Numbered from the stretch's first letter, positions 1-11,109 are shown. The stretch is 64,000 nucleotides of DNA from Norana najaformis (GCA_964023275.1 OZ029920.1:5126014-5190013); one strand, 5' to 3'. Made by a program: numbers and translations. The notes: generated by a model from the letters alone, not told the origin.

Positions 1-159
1 GGCGTCGGCATCATAATTAGGTTTCATTTTTATGAAGGGGACCTCGGTGAATGCAGGAAGGTTAAACGATATCGGCTGCGAGAAAAGTTCTGTTGTATAA
101 AATATCTGCTTCTCATTGCTACTGGGTTTGTGGGATACGTAAGGTGTCGTCTTATATAG
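1..159 (+). CDS. Possible C-terminal piece of a gene cut by the window edge
   Basis: Frame 1 is open from the first base for 52 codons and ends at TAG 157-159, while the other two forward frames close within 20 bases. The predicted piece is basic and then hydrophobic near its end (YLLLIATGFVGYV). I recognise no domain. About 750 bases further on is a canonical AATAAA (908-913), which would suit a last exon plus 3' UTR. No splice acceptor or homology supports the frame, so it may be chance. Confidence 0.2.
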   Translation, partial: GVGIIIRFHFYEGDLGECRKVKRYRLREKFCCIKYLLLIATGFVGYVRCRLI

Positions 160-940
160 TAGTTGTTGAAGGTACAGTTTTGGGTTTCAATTTGAAGAAG
201 ATTCTGCCTGATTATCAGGTAGTAACACGATCACGGCTGGCAAGCTTCGAGATACCATTTCTGAAACAATACGCCAAGATTCAGACCGGGGACCGGGTGG
301 CTAAGTGTCAGCACATTTTCTCTCTTGCACGTTATGTCTCATCTACTCAGAAAATATGACTTCTTTGATGCTTGTATGTATGCAATGGAACATTTGTTAA
401 CGCGATTTAGGGAGCTCCCAAAAGCCCTATGAACACAGAGCTCTAAGGGATCCAGCTAAGTGTGCCTTAAAGGTGAGAAGAATGTGTTAAGTTGAGCTGA
501 ATCAAGGGGAACACTGCTCGTTGCAATGCAAAGAATGCTACCCAAAGTAACACGAGAAAGCACAATAATCTGGTAGCCATGTTTCTAAATAATAATTCCG
601 AATTCATATATGTTAATTTCTGGATTCATCAGATTAGTGTATGTGTGAGACTCTGAAAGCATAGTGCCACGCATGATTGGAAGCTGTAGAGTGTAGACAA
701 TTGTCTGTAGGCAGAAACATAACGACTGGGCATCCCAGTGCAGGGCATGTCTGTTCCACTAAAACTAACATCCTGCCTAAAAGTTAAAAGCCACACATTT
801 TGTAATGTTAAAAACTGTGTTCTTTAAGTTGAATCTTAGATGATGTATTGTTTTGTTAATGCTGTATTTTAATACGATTATATAACTTACGCAATGCAAC
901 ACCCGTAAATAAAATGCTGTTGCTTACCAATTTGAACTGT
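160..940 (+). other. Possible 3' UTR with AATAAA at 908-913
   Basis: This AT-rich stretch has no convincing coding frame and ends near AATAAA followed by a T/G-rich segment, as downstream of animal genes. It matches none of the repeat families seen elsewhere in the window. The UTR reading is inference; the signal hexamer is seen directly. Confidence 0.25.
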
Positions 941-2640
941 TTCCATTTTTACGATGCTGCGATTTTGGAGAAAATGTTTAGGTTTATTTGTAAATATTTT
1001 ACTTAAACAGTCGTTTATTATCTGTTCAAAATGTCTGCCATGACGTAAGGCTTTTGCTCAGTGTCCGGCCATTTTAACAATTACATTAACTTTCGGATGC
1101 TGAAAGTTTCAACAGATTCTACTTTTAACGGAAGCCAAGATTTTGGGGTGTATTACATGTATTGTGATTTCATATGTGTGTAAATAAGGAACTTAGTTAC
1201 ACGTACCTGGTAATACTCTGTAAATAAGTTCAACGACTTAATTACATAATAATTCTTGTAAATAAGTTCGAAGCCTTAATTAATAGACAGTATATTTAGT
1301 CTGTATGTGTGTTATGTGCTTTATAGACCGGTTCCAAAACAGCTGTTTACCCCAGAAGTGCGATTTAATCAGATTTATTGGTATTTCAAATATCTAGCAC
1401 TCTATCCTTACAGTACAGATATTATTTCTGAACTGCTTTCCATAGGACATCGCTAGAAGATTGAAAGTGGCTGTTAAGCAGTGAGGAGATTTTTTGTATC
1501 GAAGCACAAACGTCATCCTGTATGTAAATTCAGTTGAAATTGAATTTACGTTCAACCTTTACATTTTGAATTAGTTAAATCAAAAGGTGCACGAGTCACA
1601 TAATGCTGGACTCTTCATTTTCCATTAACTGAATTATAATTCCTTCATGTCCAGTTGAACTGAGGCTAAACTGGGAGCTCAGCTTGCATTTTAGCATACG
1701 CATTTTTGTCGTCTTGCAGACAAATTGCACACTCTTTGATTTGAATGGCTTTAAGTCGTAGAGAAAGATAAATTGTCTGTAGTTTGCGGTTTATCATTGT
1801 GCACTTGTCAATAGTGAAAACATTGGATTCACATGGGAAAAGACGGAAAATATTTGCGATACAGGAGTTACTGATTATTATTAATGTTGTTTCATTGTTT
1901 AGAATGTCATGTGCTGTTTATTCTAGGTAAAGGACTCATGAATATTATAATCGGAGGAGTTCAAATCTCTTACTTTGTAAATACTTGTCATGTTGTGTTA
2001 AACAGTTGATTTTTGAACATAGCTGCTAAACCAGAATGACTTGTTATTACTAATGCGATGGTTTAAATGTTGCATTTTAATTATGTTTTAATGTTCTGAT
2101 CACGACAATACATAGCCTATTCCCTTATCTGCTGTAAAGGAGTCAAGAAGACGAAAATTGAAAAAGCAGAGATTTTAACTACACGTGCAACTACTGTATG
2201 TACAAGCAGGATAAAACAGAATTGGACAGAATGTATGAACGAAATTAACATGTTTTGGTTTGTGCAGACCCTGTTGTTTCAATAGAAAGAATTTTGTAAA
2301 CCATTTTGTTTCAACTGTAAAGATTTTGATAACGTGGAACATTTCTTGCAGTCAACGACTTAACTAATTTTGAGTTTCTAAAACTCTTGCAGAAGTGGTA
2401 GGCCGTCGTGCTAGACTGTGGTCTAATGCAAAATGGAAACTTCTATAGCGCCACAAGCCATAAATTGATGATTCGTTCATAAGCAAAACTGCGTTTCGAA
2501 TTACAGTTGTGTTTTGAATCGAACCGGTCAAGACTGTAGGCACCAAAACACAATAGCATAGGATACGATAGTATAGGACAGGATGCGATAAGATTGAACA
2601 GGGTAGGAGAGGAGAGGATTAACATTTCAAGCTAATCGTT
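941..2640. other. Unannotated AT-rich intergenic DNA
   Basis: I see no gene, no long open frame and no recognisable repeat here. Near 2,560-2,625 there is a short degenerate run of GATAGGA/GATA-like words. Confidence 0.5.
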
Positions 2641-2960
2641 AAATCGAAATTTCTATAGCTCTATTTAAAAGCAAAACACAGATCACCAGCCTATTCACGA
2701 GCGCTGCGTCAAGTCAGTGGGGTTGTACAAAGATGCCATGTCCAGAACCAAGTCCGGTTGCCAGAAGACCAGAGAGAGAATGGGAAAGGAGCTGTTAGTA
2801 TGGGTTGTGTTTAAGCTGAAAGAAATGGGAAGGCAGCGGATAGGATGGATCAGGGTGGGATTTCTTGAAAAGGTGAGACTTCAGTTTTGAATGGAACACT
2901 TGAGGAGTAATAGATAGAGAGGCTTGAGACAGATGATGGATGAACGACGGAAGGGGTAGA
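2641..2960 (-). mobile_element. LINE-B 3' end (truncated retroelement)
   Basis: Read on the minus strand this is the 3' portion of a family found again at 5.0, 5.6, 21.8, 28.5, 35.0, 44.3 and 52.6 kb. Shared words include GAGCGCTGCGTCAAGTCA, CCGGTTGCCAGAAGACCAG and GGCACCAGC. Where the end is well preserved the family finishes in ATTACG units. Copies vary in how far 5' they extend, as expected of target-primed insertions. No protein frame is left in this copy. Confidence 0.7.
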
Positions 2961-3638
2961 GTAACAGAGAATATGCGATTAGATTAGACCATTTATACTA
3001 AATTATCGTCTTTTACAGGAAGAAGAAGTTCTAGATAGCATCTAGGCTACCTCTTATCTCACTCGGTGCGTTCCATGTTTCCGCTCAGACACAATCCGAG
3101 CACACTCCGGTTTAGCTTTAATTCACTACAACGTGCTCTGTGTTCGTTTGTCCTTCGAAATGTTATCGCTCAGTTCAGAGATGGCATTAGGTCATAGTTG
3201 ATCATTTACACACCAGATGTCTGCTCAGATATAAAGCACAAATCAATCGCCAGATGGCAACAGGTGATTGGCAATTGGAGATTCATCATGTGGCAACCGA
3301 TAATTCATCAGATGGCAAGCGATAATTCACTTGCTTGCCAGTGGTTCCAAAAACTGACCGAGGTAGATTTAGCTCAATGCATAATCACCTCTTGAACAGA
3401 GTCAGTCAAAAACTGAGAACCTAAAAACATAACGGATTTCATAAGCTGCATCTTCTTATATCCTGGACCATACAAGTTCGATCATTTCGACGTTGGTTCG
3501 ATTTGCGAGGCTTTCGAAGGTCCGTCGGAGTGGAGTTGAACTTCTTCCTCATCTCTTTCTCTCTTTAAATATCCGCCACGTTGATCGATAGACCAGCCGG
3601 TGCTACTTGAGTGTCTTCCAGTCCGATCTAAATAAAAG
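2961..3638. other. Intergenic, short internal repeat near 3,240-3,335
   Basis: There is no gene. At about 3,240-3,335 a word of the type AGATGGCAA plus GATAATTCA recurs three to four times at intervals of about 28 bases. The remainder shows nothing recognisable. Confidence 0.4.
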
Positions 3639-3639
3639 C

Positions 3640-3700
<61 letters not shown>
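3639..3700. repeat. (AAT)n microsatellite
   Basis: About 20 uninterrupted AAT units. Poly-Ile and poly-Leu frames across it are artefacts. Confidence 0.95.
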
Positions 3701-3703
<3 letters not shown>

Positions 3704-3718
3704 CATCAAGAGTAAGAG

Positions 3719-4180
3719 TAAGAATCAGAGGAAGAGGAGGTGGAAGAGGAAGAAGAAGAGGAAGAGAAGAAGGAGGAAGGAGAGGAAGAGGATGAGCAAG
3801 AGGAGGAGAAGGAGGAAGAGGTAGATGAAGAGGAGGAAGAGGACGAAGAGGAAGAGGACGAAGAGGAGTGGACGAAGAGGAAGAGACGAAGAGGAAGCGG
3901 ACGAAGAGGAAGAGGACGAAGAGGAAGATAACGAAGAGGAAGAAGAGGAGGAGCAAGAGGAAGAGAAGGAGGAAGAGGTAGATGAAGAGGAGGAAGAGGA
4001 CGAAGAGGAGTGGACGAAGAGGAAGAGGAAGAAGAGGAAGAAGAGGAGGAGCAAGAGGAGGAGAAGGAGGAAGAGGTAGATGAAGAGGAGGAAGAGGACG
4101 AAGAGGAGTGGACGAAGAGGAAGAGTACGAAGAGGAAGAGGACGAAGAGGAAGAGGACGAAGAGGAAGAAGAAGACGACG
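3719..4180 (+). repeat. Purine-only GAGGAAGAGGACGAA array
   Basis: About 460 bases with almost no pyrimidine on the plus strand, built from GAGGA, GAAGA and GACGAAGAG words arranged as a larger repeat: a stretch of roughly 130 bases is partly repeated at 3,825-3,930, 3,985-4,030 and 4,080-4,175. All frames are open because no stop codon can form on one strand, which explains long Glu/Arg or Ser/Leu frames. Such tracts can form triplex DNA. Confidence 0.9.
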
Positions 4181-4424
4181 ACCTAGTGATACTTCCACGA
4201 TGACGACGATGATTACGATGACGATTAAAATGACGATGAACATGACGATGAAGCAATAGCTCTATCACGTTCATGAACTGACACTGGATTAAGATAATCT
4301 CTCAAACCTCTTTCGATATCGATTCTTTTCGAACAGCATAATCCGGCTTAAGATAATCCCTTTCAAAAACACAAAAACAAACAATTAGTTATTCAATCCT
4401 ACTAAACTGATTACGGTACTTGTA

Positions 4425-4665
4425 ACTATATGATTATTAACTATTATGATCATTAGCTATTACGATCATTAACAATTATAATCATTAACTGTTATGATAA
4501 TTAACTATATGATCATTAACTATTATGTTCATTAACTACATATGATCATTAACCAGTAAGATAATTATCTAGTATGATCATTAACTATTATGATCATTAA
4601 CTAGTATGATCATTAACTAGTATGATCATTAACTAGCATGATCATTAACTAGTAAACTACTTTTC
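4425..4665. repeat. 16-17-bp AT-rich satellite with TGATCA
   Basis: The unit is close to TATGATCATTAACTAG and is repeated about 14 times with small changes; the units nearest 4,560-4,665 are the most regular. Each holds the palindromes TGATCA and TTAA. Confidence 0.85.
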
Positions 4666-5015
4666 TAATTAACTGATAGCATTATTATTAATTAATATCA
4701 TCACTAGAACAAGCAGCTGGTAATGGCAGAGTATAGTAACCCTATATAGTAGCGAATGCAGCGCTCACGGACATGATGTTTGCATGGTTTTGAAGCAGAG
4801 TCATTCTGGTGCACGGGGAGACACCAGCTGCCATGAAACGGACACTTTTTTGTCTGGCTATAAACCTCAATTACCTCGATTCAGCTTCAGGCAACTGGAA
4901 GCCCATATATAGCGTGATGACAATCTCCAAAAGTTTCTCAGCGCCACATTAAAACCGCGTTCCGAAGACCAACTTATTAACTGGCGCTATGTCAAGTCTT
5001 CAAGAGTCAGATTGT
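4666..5015. other. Intergenic
   Basis: There is no recognisable gene. The segment from about 4,915 (TCTCCAAAAGTTTCTCAGCGCC) looks like an old retroelement 3' end similar to LINE-B but is too diverged to place. Confidence 0.3.
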
Positions 5016-5179
5016 TAGATTGTTTGGCCAGTTTCATAATCGCAATCGTAAACTCAAGATTTCTAAAGCGCTGTTTAAAAGCTAAGCGCATGTGCCAGCT
5101 TATTCACGAGCGCTGCGTCAAGTCAATGGGGTTATCTAAAGATGTAATGCAAAGAATCAAGTCCGGTTGCCAGATGACC

Positions 5180-5214
<35 letters not shown>

Positions 5215-5253
5215 GAGACAGGCAGACAAACAGACAGACAGAGAGAGACAGAG

Positions 5254-5314
<61 letters not shown>

Positions 5315-5372
5315 GGGAAGGCAGCGGATTCGAGGGATCAGGGTGTGATTTCTTAAAAAGGTGAGTGGTTCG
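5016..5372 (-). mobile_element. LINE-B 3' end carrying an expanded GACA/GA microsatellite
   Basis: The same family as at 2,641-2,960. Where that copy reads CCAGAGAGAGAATGGGAA, this one has about 130 bases of GACAGACA and GAGAGA (5,178-5,312), after which the homology resumes (AAGGCAGCGGAT). The microsatellite therefore grew from a short GA run inside the element. Confidence 0.75.
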
Positions 5373-5599
5373 CTTCCAGTTCAGAATATATAATCGCTCA
5401 GGCCACATTTTGGGTCTACCAGACATTTACTTTTTAGAGTGCATTTATCAAAACCTAGAAAACGGTAAAATGTTTCAAACATAACCAGGGCAACAAATGA
5501 GGCAGCCTTCTCGGCATAAAAAATGCACGTGGATTGTAAGACGTCCGATCTTAAGCCAGAAGGAAATAAAACCATCAAACCGCAGGTGTGCTTTGATCG
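5373..5599. other. Intergenic
   Basis: I see no gene or repeat in this short stretch. Confidence 0.3.
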
Positions 5600-5915
5600 A
5601 TTGCTTAAGTGGATGAATTTCTTTATAGTAGCTTGTATACAGATGGAAATTCTTCGCTATCGACGATGAAATCCAGCCTCTTCAGGATGTCCTACCGTGA
5701 TCCGCCCCTTCTCACATATCTCAACCTAAGCACGTATATCCTGTATCCTTCTCTCTCTGGTCTCCTGGTAGTCGGATCTTGTTCTTCATACGGCAGATAA
5801 CCCAGGACAACCCTTCTGACTTGACGCAGCTCTTGTAAACAAGCTGGTGCCCTGCGCTTAGCTTATGAGCAGCCCTTTAGAAATTTTTGACCTTACGATT
5901 ACGATTTGTATATCG
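5600..5915 (+). mobile_element. LINE-B 3' end with remnant ORF2 C-terminus
   Basis: A forward frame contains SLSTMKSSLFRMSYRDP, the hallmark Leu-x-Thr-Phe-Lys-x-x-Leu-Lys-like end of CR1/L2-type reverse transcriptase polyproteins, followed by the LINE-B 3' UTR (GACTTGACGCAGCTCTTG) and an ATTACGATTACG tail. Strongly 5' truncated. Confidence 0.6.
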
Positions 5916-6955
5916 GACCCATGCAATGAGACCTATTAAGACTGCGTGTAAACATAGTGTAAAGCAATTGAAGTTACGTTAAGCTTAAAAGTATCCTCTC
6001 CTATCTTGATACCGATCCTGTAACCATACAGTAATAGCTTTCTACTTATCTCTTTCAAATATTTACCTATTTCAAATTGCTTATCCACCATAGGCTGCCT
6101 CTCTGTCTTGGTGAACTTAACTTCTGGATATTGATCTGATTGCGGCTTGGCTCTGGTGCGCCATCGTTTGGTGCCTTATGCATTAGACGCTGACGCGATA
6201 GAAGTTACTAATTACAATTGCAATTGCTTTCTACCTCATAGGACCTAAAAACCTGCGTATAAATAAACATTTACCTGCCGGATTAGGTCACCCATTCAAA
6301 CGTACTGGGCTTGATGAAGGTTACTGATGAGAAACATGGGCAAGACGAAAATGATACTAGTTCTTAACATAAGTGTAGGTTTTGTTATTTCGTTTGTTTG
6401 ACCTACATTCGTTTGTTTTAACCTATGAGTACCATAATAATAATTTGTTAGGCCAGGCTATCATTAATAGCGGCATGACAAACGTGCACATGCCTGTCAT
6501 AAATGATATCGAGAGAGACAGAGAGAGAGACAGAGAGAGTGGTGGTGGTGGTGGTGATGACGACGACGACGATTACGACGACGATATTGGTGACAACGCC
6601 GAGGAGAAAACTAAGTGGCTGATAATAATCACAATCATCATAATCTTACCGCAGTTGGCGCTCTCGTTTGCAGCAACAATTTCCCATGAACTCGAAATAT
6701 CTCGGAATAAACCGAAAACCAAAGTCTACAAAAATCCTGATTACCTAAAACAAATTGGTCTTTAACGAATCCTTAGCCAAAGACCACCGTCTGTAGCCAG
6801 ATTTAGCTCACGCAGGTCCATAATTAACAACACACGCCGAAGGCCTAAAACAACACGAAGTCCTCAATGCAGTACTACTGTTCTTCCGAATGCGTCGAAT
6901 GATAAGTTATTGGATCTATGTCCGCACGCGTTTAGAAGTAATGTCTGCGAATAGC
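5916..6955. other. Intergenic; low-complexity (GA)n/(GGT)n/(GAC)n near 6,510-6,585
   Basis: There is no gene I can support. A forward frame at 6,382-6,765 is stitched together by Gly/Asp simple repeats and was rejected. Confidence 0.4.
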
Positions 6956-6959
6956 AGGC

Positions 6960-7140
6960 ACTAGTGGGAGCACTGTAGCATATTGGATAGAACGCTCGGC
7001 TTGTAACTCGGAGAGTACGGGTTCGCGCCTCCTTCTCTGAGACGGTTACTGTGTAGGGACCTCGAGCAAGTCCTTCACTCACAATTGCAGTGTCATCGAT
7101 TGATGCTTAGTTATTACATAGTTGCGCCTAATAAATGCAG
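6960..7140 (+). mobile_element. tSINE-1, tRNA-derived SINE copy
   Basis: An A-box-like TAGCATATTGG and a B-box-like GGGTTCGCGCC lie about 40 bases apart, followed by the family body GTGTAGGGACCTCGAGCAAGT. The same sequence is present, inverted, at 10.6, 14.8 and 33.9 kb, so this is a SINE and not a tRNA gene. Confidence 0.7.
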
Positions 7141-7179
7141 CAATAATAATAGTGTATCTAGAGGAATTCGACCTGGCTT

Positions 7180-7325
7180 CTGCTGTTATTATGATTTTGA
7201 CTACGATTTCACTTGAAGCGACCATTGATTGATGCTTCGGGCATTATAATAACAGTGCTATAGCAGTCATTAGATTAGATTAGATTAAATTGGATTGGAT
7301 TGGATTAGATTAGATTAGTATCGTT
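7180..7325 (+). mobile_element. LINE-C 3' end with AGATT tail
   Basis: The segment GCGACCATTGATTGATGC ... GTGCTATAGCAG followed by (AGATT)n matches the end of the longer copy at 57,310-57,560 and inverted pieces at 17.5 and 58.6 kb. The tail microsatellite marks the 3' end. Confidence 0.65.
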
Positions 7326-7414
7326 TTAATGCTTGCAGGCATAAAACTGGCGTAGTAAGGCATTTTGAGGTCATAGTTCATACGGGATCGTCCATAAAGG
7401 ACACAGAAATTACC

Positions 7415-7575
7415 TACGCTGTACCCCTCCGCGCCCCTCTTGGTTATATGCCGGTGCCCCTAAGACCAGACCCGTGCGTGGTGGACTACCAAAATATGGC
7501 GCCCTTCTGGACATGTTCTCAACCCCCCATGCAAGCAATGCTGGAGCCGTCACTGGCCACAGTGATTGTGCTGTC
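7415..7575 (+). repeat. Dispersed repeat R3, copy 1
   Basis: About 150 bases (CTCTTGGTTATATGCC ... CCCATGCAAGCAAT) recur at 20,040-20,200 at roughly 80 percent identity by eye. It is GC-rich relative to its surroundings and has no open frame. The class is unknown. Confidence 0.6.
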
Positions 7576-7853
7576 TCCATTTAGCCTCATTAGTGTCTGT
7601 TGCATCTAGACATTACTTCTAAGAGCGTGCGTAATCTCGATAGGCGGTCTAGGCCGGTGCAGCTGTTGGCTGTAGAGCCTCTAGATCGATCCATAGTAAA
7701 TGCGACCATTAAAACGATAGTCTCCCCTGAACAAGTCTGAAGGGCCTAACTGCAAAACACCCATCGCGATCAAACAAGGACCTTAGACTCTTTCCTTAAC
7801 CTCGACAGGATACATACGCTAACCATCATGCAATCTCATCTAACAATCATATA
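7576..7853. other. Intergenic
   Basis: Nothing recognisable. Confidence 0.3.
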
Positions 7854-8072
7854 TACACGCACACACGCACACACGCACACACCCCCCCACACACGCACAT
7901 ACACACACGCACACACACTAATATGCATGCAATATAATATGCTTACGCCTGGATATATTACCCTTTAAATATACTAATATTAATATTAGATAGTGACGCT
8001 TATTGAATGCAGACACAACAAAAACAACAACAACAACAACAACAACGACGACGACAACAACAACAATATTAA
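7854..8072. repeat. (CA)n-rich and (CAA)n microsatellites
   Basis: ACACGC/ACAC units occupy 7,856-7,915 and CAACAACAA units 8,018-8,065, separated by AT-rich DNA. Confidence 0.8.
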
Positions 8073-8089
8073 TATTAATATTATATCAT

Positions 8090-8300
8090 GTAAGTATGCA
8101 TGTACGTATGTGTGTACGTGCGTATTCACGTATGCATATATCGGTATGTATGTATATGCGTATTATGTATGTATGCATGTGTGTATGAATGTATGATCAT
8201 AAGTATACATACATACATACATACATACATACATACTTATATACATGCATACATACATATATACATACCGGTACATACATACCGGTACATACATATATAC
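8090..8300. repeat. Inverted tetranucleotide array: (GTAT)n then (CATA)n
   Basis: The first half (about 8,096-8,200) is TATG/GTAT-rich and the second half (8,203-8,300) is CATA-rich, its reverse complement, so one strand can fold back over about 100 bases. Confidence 0.8.
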
Positions 8301-8437
8301 ATGCAGCTTTCTTTGGGTGCTGTAGAAGTATCGTGATTACAATTAAAGTTACAAAAACCACATCTGGCCCCGGATTTTCGAATGGGGCTCTACCCTGTGC
8401 TGACGCCCTTGCCGAATGTGTGAAGAAATATATCTAG

Positions 8438-8550
8438 CAGTAGTTCCGATGTTTAACGATATCTTAGGGCATCAAAGCCCATTGACGTAGCCCTCCTCCT
8501 TTATCCAGGCTTGGGACTGGCGCTACCCGACTAAAGGCATTGGCGGAGTT
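8438..8550 (-). mobile_element. R2 short retroposon copy
   Basis: A complete copy of the roughly 115-bp R2 element (defined in the findings), here with its GGAACTACTA tail on the left and GGCGGAGTT end on the right. AGAAATATAT is found on both sides (8,424-8,433 and about 8,557-8,566), a likely target-site duplication with a few extra bases at the 5' end. Confidence 0.7.
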
Positions 8551-8895
8551 CGAGTCAGAAATATATGTCCACTGGGAGGTAAGTTTTTACAGTCAGAACC
8601 ATTGGGGACATTCTCCACTTCCCCGTTCTTACAGTATAGTACCAGATGTATTTTCCCACTCACAAGTCATTCACATTTGCACTTGAGTCGACACTTAATG
8701 CTTCCGACCGCAAATAGCACTCTGATTAGGACTAGGCTATCTTGAAAACTGATATACTAAGCTGTCATTATATCATTATTAGCCGGGGATCGTGGGATTG
8801 GAAATAAGTGTACCCGGATATGCTCAGCTAAATGGCTTTGAGTATTTTTGGGCAATAACACTTGTCGATTAGGTCCCGTTCTCATGAGGGATTCC
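8551..8895. other. Intergenic
   Basis: There is no gene or clear repeat. Confidence 0.3.
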
Positions 8896-10100
8896 TACGG
8901 CGAATAAAGAAAGCTAAGTTGCGGGAACCAGCTTATTCACAGGCGCTCAGTCAAAACAAAACTGATAGACAGTGAGAGTCAGATTTGGTTCCAGGTCAAG
9001 ATCCAAGGGCCAGGCAGGCAGACGGCTAGGTGGTGTTTGGAGTTTGAGCGGGAAGAGAGATTAGGGGAAGATGAGGAAACATAGGATTTGTAGAAGAAGG
9101 GTGTTTTCAGTTTTGAGTGGAAGACCTGCCCAGCGATTGCAAGGGGCGAAGTGATGGTGAGTTCGTATGATGGACCAGATAATTGTAATTGTAGGGGGAG
9201 TTTACTCCAGAGGGGTGGGGCAGCTATGGCTGTGGAGCAATTTCCAAATTTTAAGGATGAAATGACAGGAGGGCGAAGTGTCAGGGCAGAAGAAGAGCAG
9301 GTTGAATGAAGTGGTTGGATTGTAAATAACTGACGAAGATAGGAGGGTTGAGAGGGTTGGTGTGTTATAGGTAAGTGATAGGACTTTGTATTCTATTCTT
9401 TCAGGTATTTTAAGCCAGTGAAGTGATTTCAGAACAGGAGTTATGTGATGGTGTTTGGGGGTTTTGGTGACATCCACCGTAGCCGTCCGACTGTCTGAGT
9501 GCCTGACACCTGGATCTTGACCCTTTTGCCTATCGATTTTGTTTTGACTGAGCGCCTGTGAATAAGCTGGTTCCCGCGACTTAGCTTTCGTTGAGCGCTG
9601 TAGAAATCTCGAGATTACGATTACGATTAGGTTGAAGGCGATTTATCTGGGTGGTGTTTATATTCAGAAAAATTGAATTGCAATAGTCTAGTTTACTATG
9701 GGCTATGGATGTTGGGATGGTAGATGCGGTTTTGAAGTCAAGCATAGGAAAGCGATTTTAACAGATGTAACAGTCTCTGATGTGGGTTGGAAGACAGATA
9801 ATGAGGATTCAGATTGGGGTTGATGATCATGTTTGGAGGAGGGAGTATCAGTAGGTGGATTGTTGATGGTTTTGGAACGGAGGGATTGAGGAGAAAGACG
9901 GAGAGTACTAATTTTGTCCGAGAAGAAAGAAAGGAGTCAGCTGTTGAAGAAGATGGAAGAAAATTTGGAAGTTGGCTAGAGGATTTTCGATGGAAGAGTT
10001 GGTTTATAGTTTTCCTGAGAAGGCGAGGGCTAGAGTGGGTATTTCAACCTTTAGCTGAAGCTCTTGATGATTACTGTATCCTGATTTATCTGCCCTAGGT
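8896..10100 (-). mobile_element. LINE-A (L2/CR1-type), 5' truncated, with a nested insertion
   Basis: On the minus strand the frames give SKLDYCNSIF...INRLQ (about 9,640-9,720) and then HHHITPVLKSLHWLKIPERI (about 9,410-9,470), consecutive signatures of the C-terminal region of L2/CR1-like reverse transcriptases, followed by a damaged AAPPLWNKLP-like part and the LINE-A 3' UTR (GAACCAGCTTATTCACAGGCGC on plus, near 8,928). The RT frame is interrupted by a plus-strand LINE-A 3' end at 9,478-9,637. Frame breaks make it inactive. Confidence 0.75.
9478..9637 (+). mobile_element. LINE-A 3' end nested inside a minus-strand LINE-A
   Basis: About 155 bases of LINE-A 3' UTR (CCTATCGATTTTGTTTTGAC ... 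GAGATTACGATTACG) split the RT frame of the host element between INRLQ and TKTPKHHH. Its tail is the ATTACG repeat. Confidence 0.7.
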
Positions 10101-10424
10101 CAGATCTGCTGTTATCATAATGATCCGTTACGTCAGTTTTCACATTCATAAGGCTTTTAAAAGCCGGCCTAAAAATATTCAAACACACACATACATACAT
10201 ACAGACAGACCGACACACCATACATACACATATCGTTTGTCTACTTTAGTTATCAATCTCTCATTTCATGAAGAATCCCTTACGTCTGCTTTTGTCCATG
10301 TTTGAGTTCACCCTGTGGGAGCCTCTCCTAAAGAATCAATGCCCTACTCTTCACTGTTTCGAAACCTCTTACCACACAGCAAGCAGACGGTCACATTAAC
10401 GATACACCCCTCTCGACCATTTAG
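10101..10424. other. Intergenic with short (CATA/CAGA) run near 10,180-10,225
   Basis: No gene. The segment 10,300-10,424 may be further LINE sequence upstream of the RT relic but shows no clear frame. Confidence 0.3.
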
Positions 10425-10575
10425 ACTGGCTATTGCAGGTTTCACCCAACCGAAACTGCTTTGCTTACTGCTCATGACATCATTGAGCTCTTGGAAAGAA
10501 AAGAGTTCAAAGCGACAATCCTGTTTCTTCTTGACCTGTCAAATGCCTTTGACACTGTCAACAATTGGTATTATT
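10425..10575 (+). mobile_element. LINE reverse-transcriptase N-terminal relic
   Basis: One frame reads HPTETALLTAHDIIELLERK and then LFLLDLSNAFDTVNN, the RT domain 1 signature with its catalytic Asp of CR1/L2/Jockey-type elements. The frame is lost on both sides. A further short match, TILVLDLSTA, appears near 11,039-11,070 and may be a second relic of the same motif. Confidence 0.7.
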
Positions 10576-10629
10576 ATTTTTGCATTTATTAGGTTCCACT
10601 ATCTAATGACTCAGCATCAATCGACGGTC

Positions 10630-10750
10630 CCGAGCAATTGTGAGTTAAGAACTTGCTCAAGGTCCCTACACAGTAACCGTCTTGGAGAAGGGTCGAACCC
10701 GTACTCTCTGCGTTACAAGCCGAGCGCTCTATCCAATATGCTACTGTGTC
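10630..10750 (-). mobile_element. tSINE-1 copy, inverted
   Basis: Reverse complement of the 6,960-7,140 element: CTTGCTCAAGGTCCCTACAC, then the B-box complement GGTCGAACCC and the A-box region complement CTATCCAATATGCTA. Confidence 0.75.
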
Positions 10751-10824
10751 CCAAGTGGTGTGGATGCATTCTGAATACTGGCAGAGCGCAATTGTAAGCT
10801 AAAGTATTGTAGGCCCTATTTGGT

Positions 10825-11015
10825 AACATATATAGCGCTTCTAACAGAACAAACTACTCAGAGGAGCTTCCAGTACGAGAACCCCAGGGGAAATAAGAAC
10901 GACTTTAAACAACGAGCTGACTCAGCTCTATCACCAACACAGACCCTTGCAGGAAACGAAGGCAGAAGTCCATTTCATAGAGATGGGCCAATAACAGCTG
11001 CGCAAGGGAGGACTT
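10825..11015 (-). mobile_element. LINE-D 3' end
   Basis: The segment TATATAGCGCTTCTAACAGAACAAACTACTCAGAG ... is repeated at 60,035-60,195. On the minus strand the latter copy shows a WNELP-like LINE polyprotein end in pieces. Only the 3' part remains. Confidence 0.55.
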
Positions 11016-11109
11016 GACACTAGGAATAAACAGATCCAGACGATACTGGTTCTTGACCTGTCCACTGCCATCAGTTACTGGACTAGTTAAGCTACATTGG
11101 TTATAAATG

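Noticed and set aside
3603-4274. Very long Ser/Leu or Glu/Arg-rich open frames over purine tracts (also 38,681-39,240, 45,303-45,548 and 49,499-49,864)
   Set aside because: Single-strand purine content prevents stop codons in most frames; no motif, start context or splice support.
6382-6765. 127-codon forward frame with a Gly/Asp run and a hydrophobic stretch
   Set aside because: The middle is simple repeat, the ends lack features and the start is not an ATG in good context.
9814-10098. 94-codon forward frame
   Set aside because: It is antisense to the minus-strand LINE-A reverse-transcriptase region.
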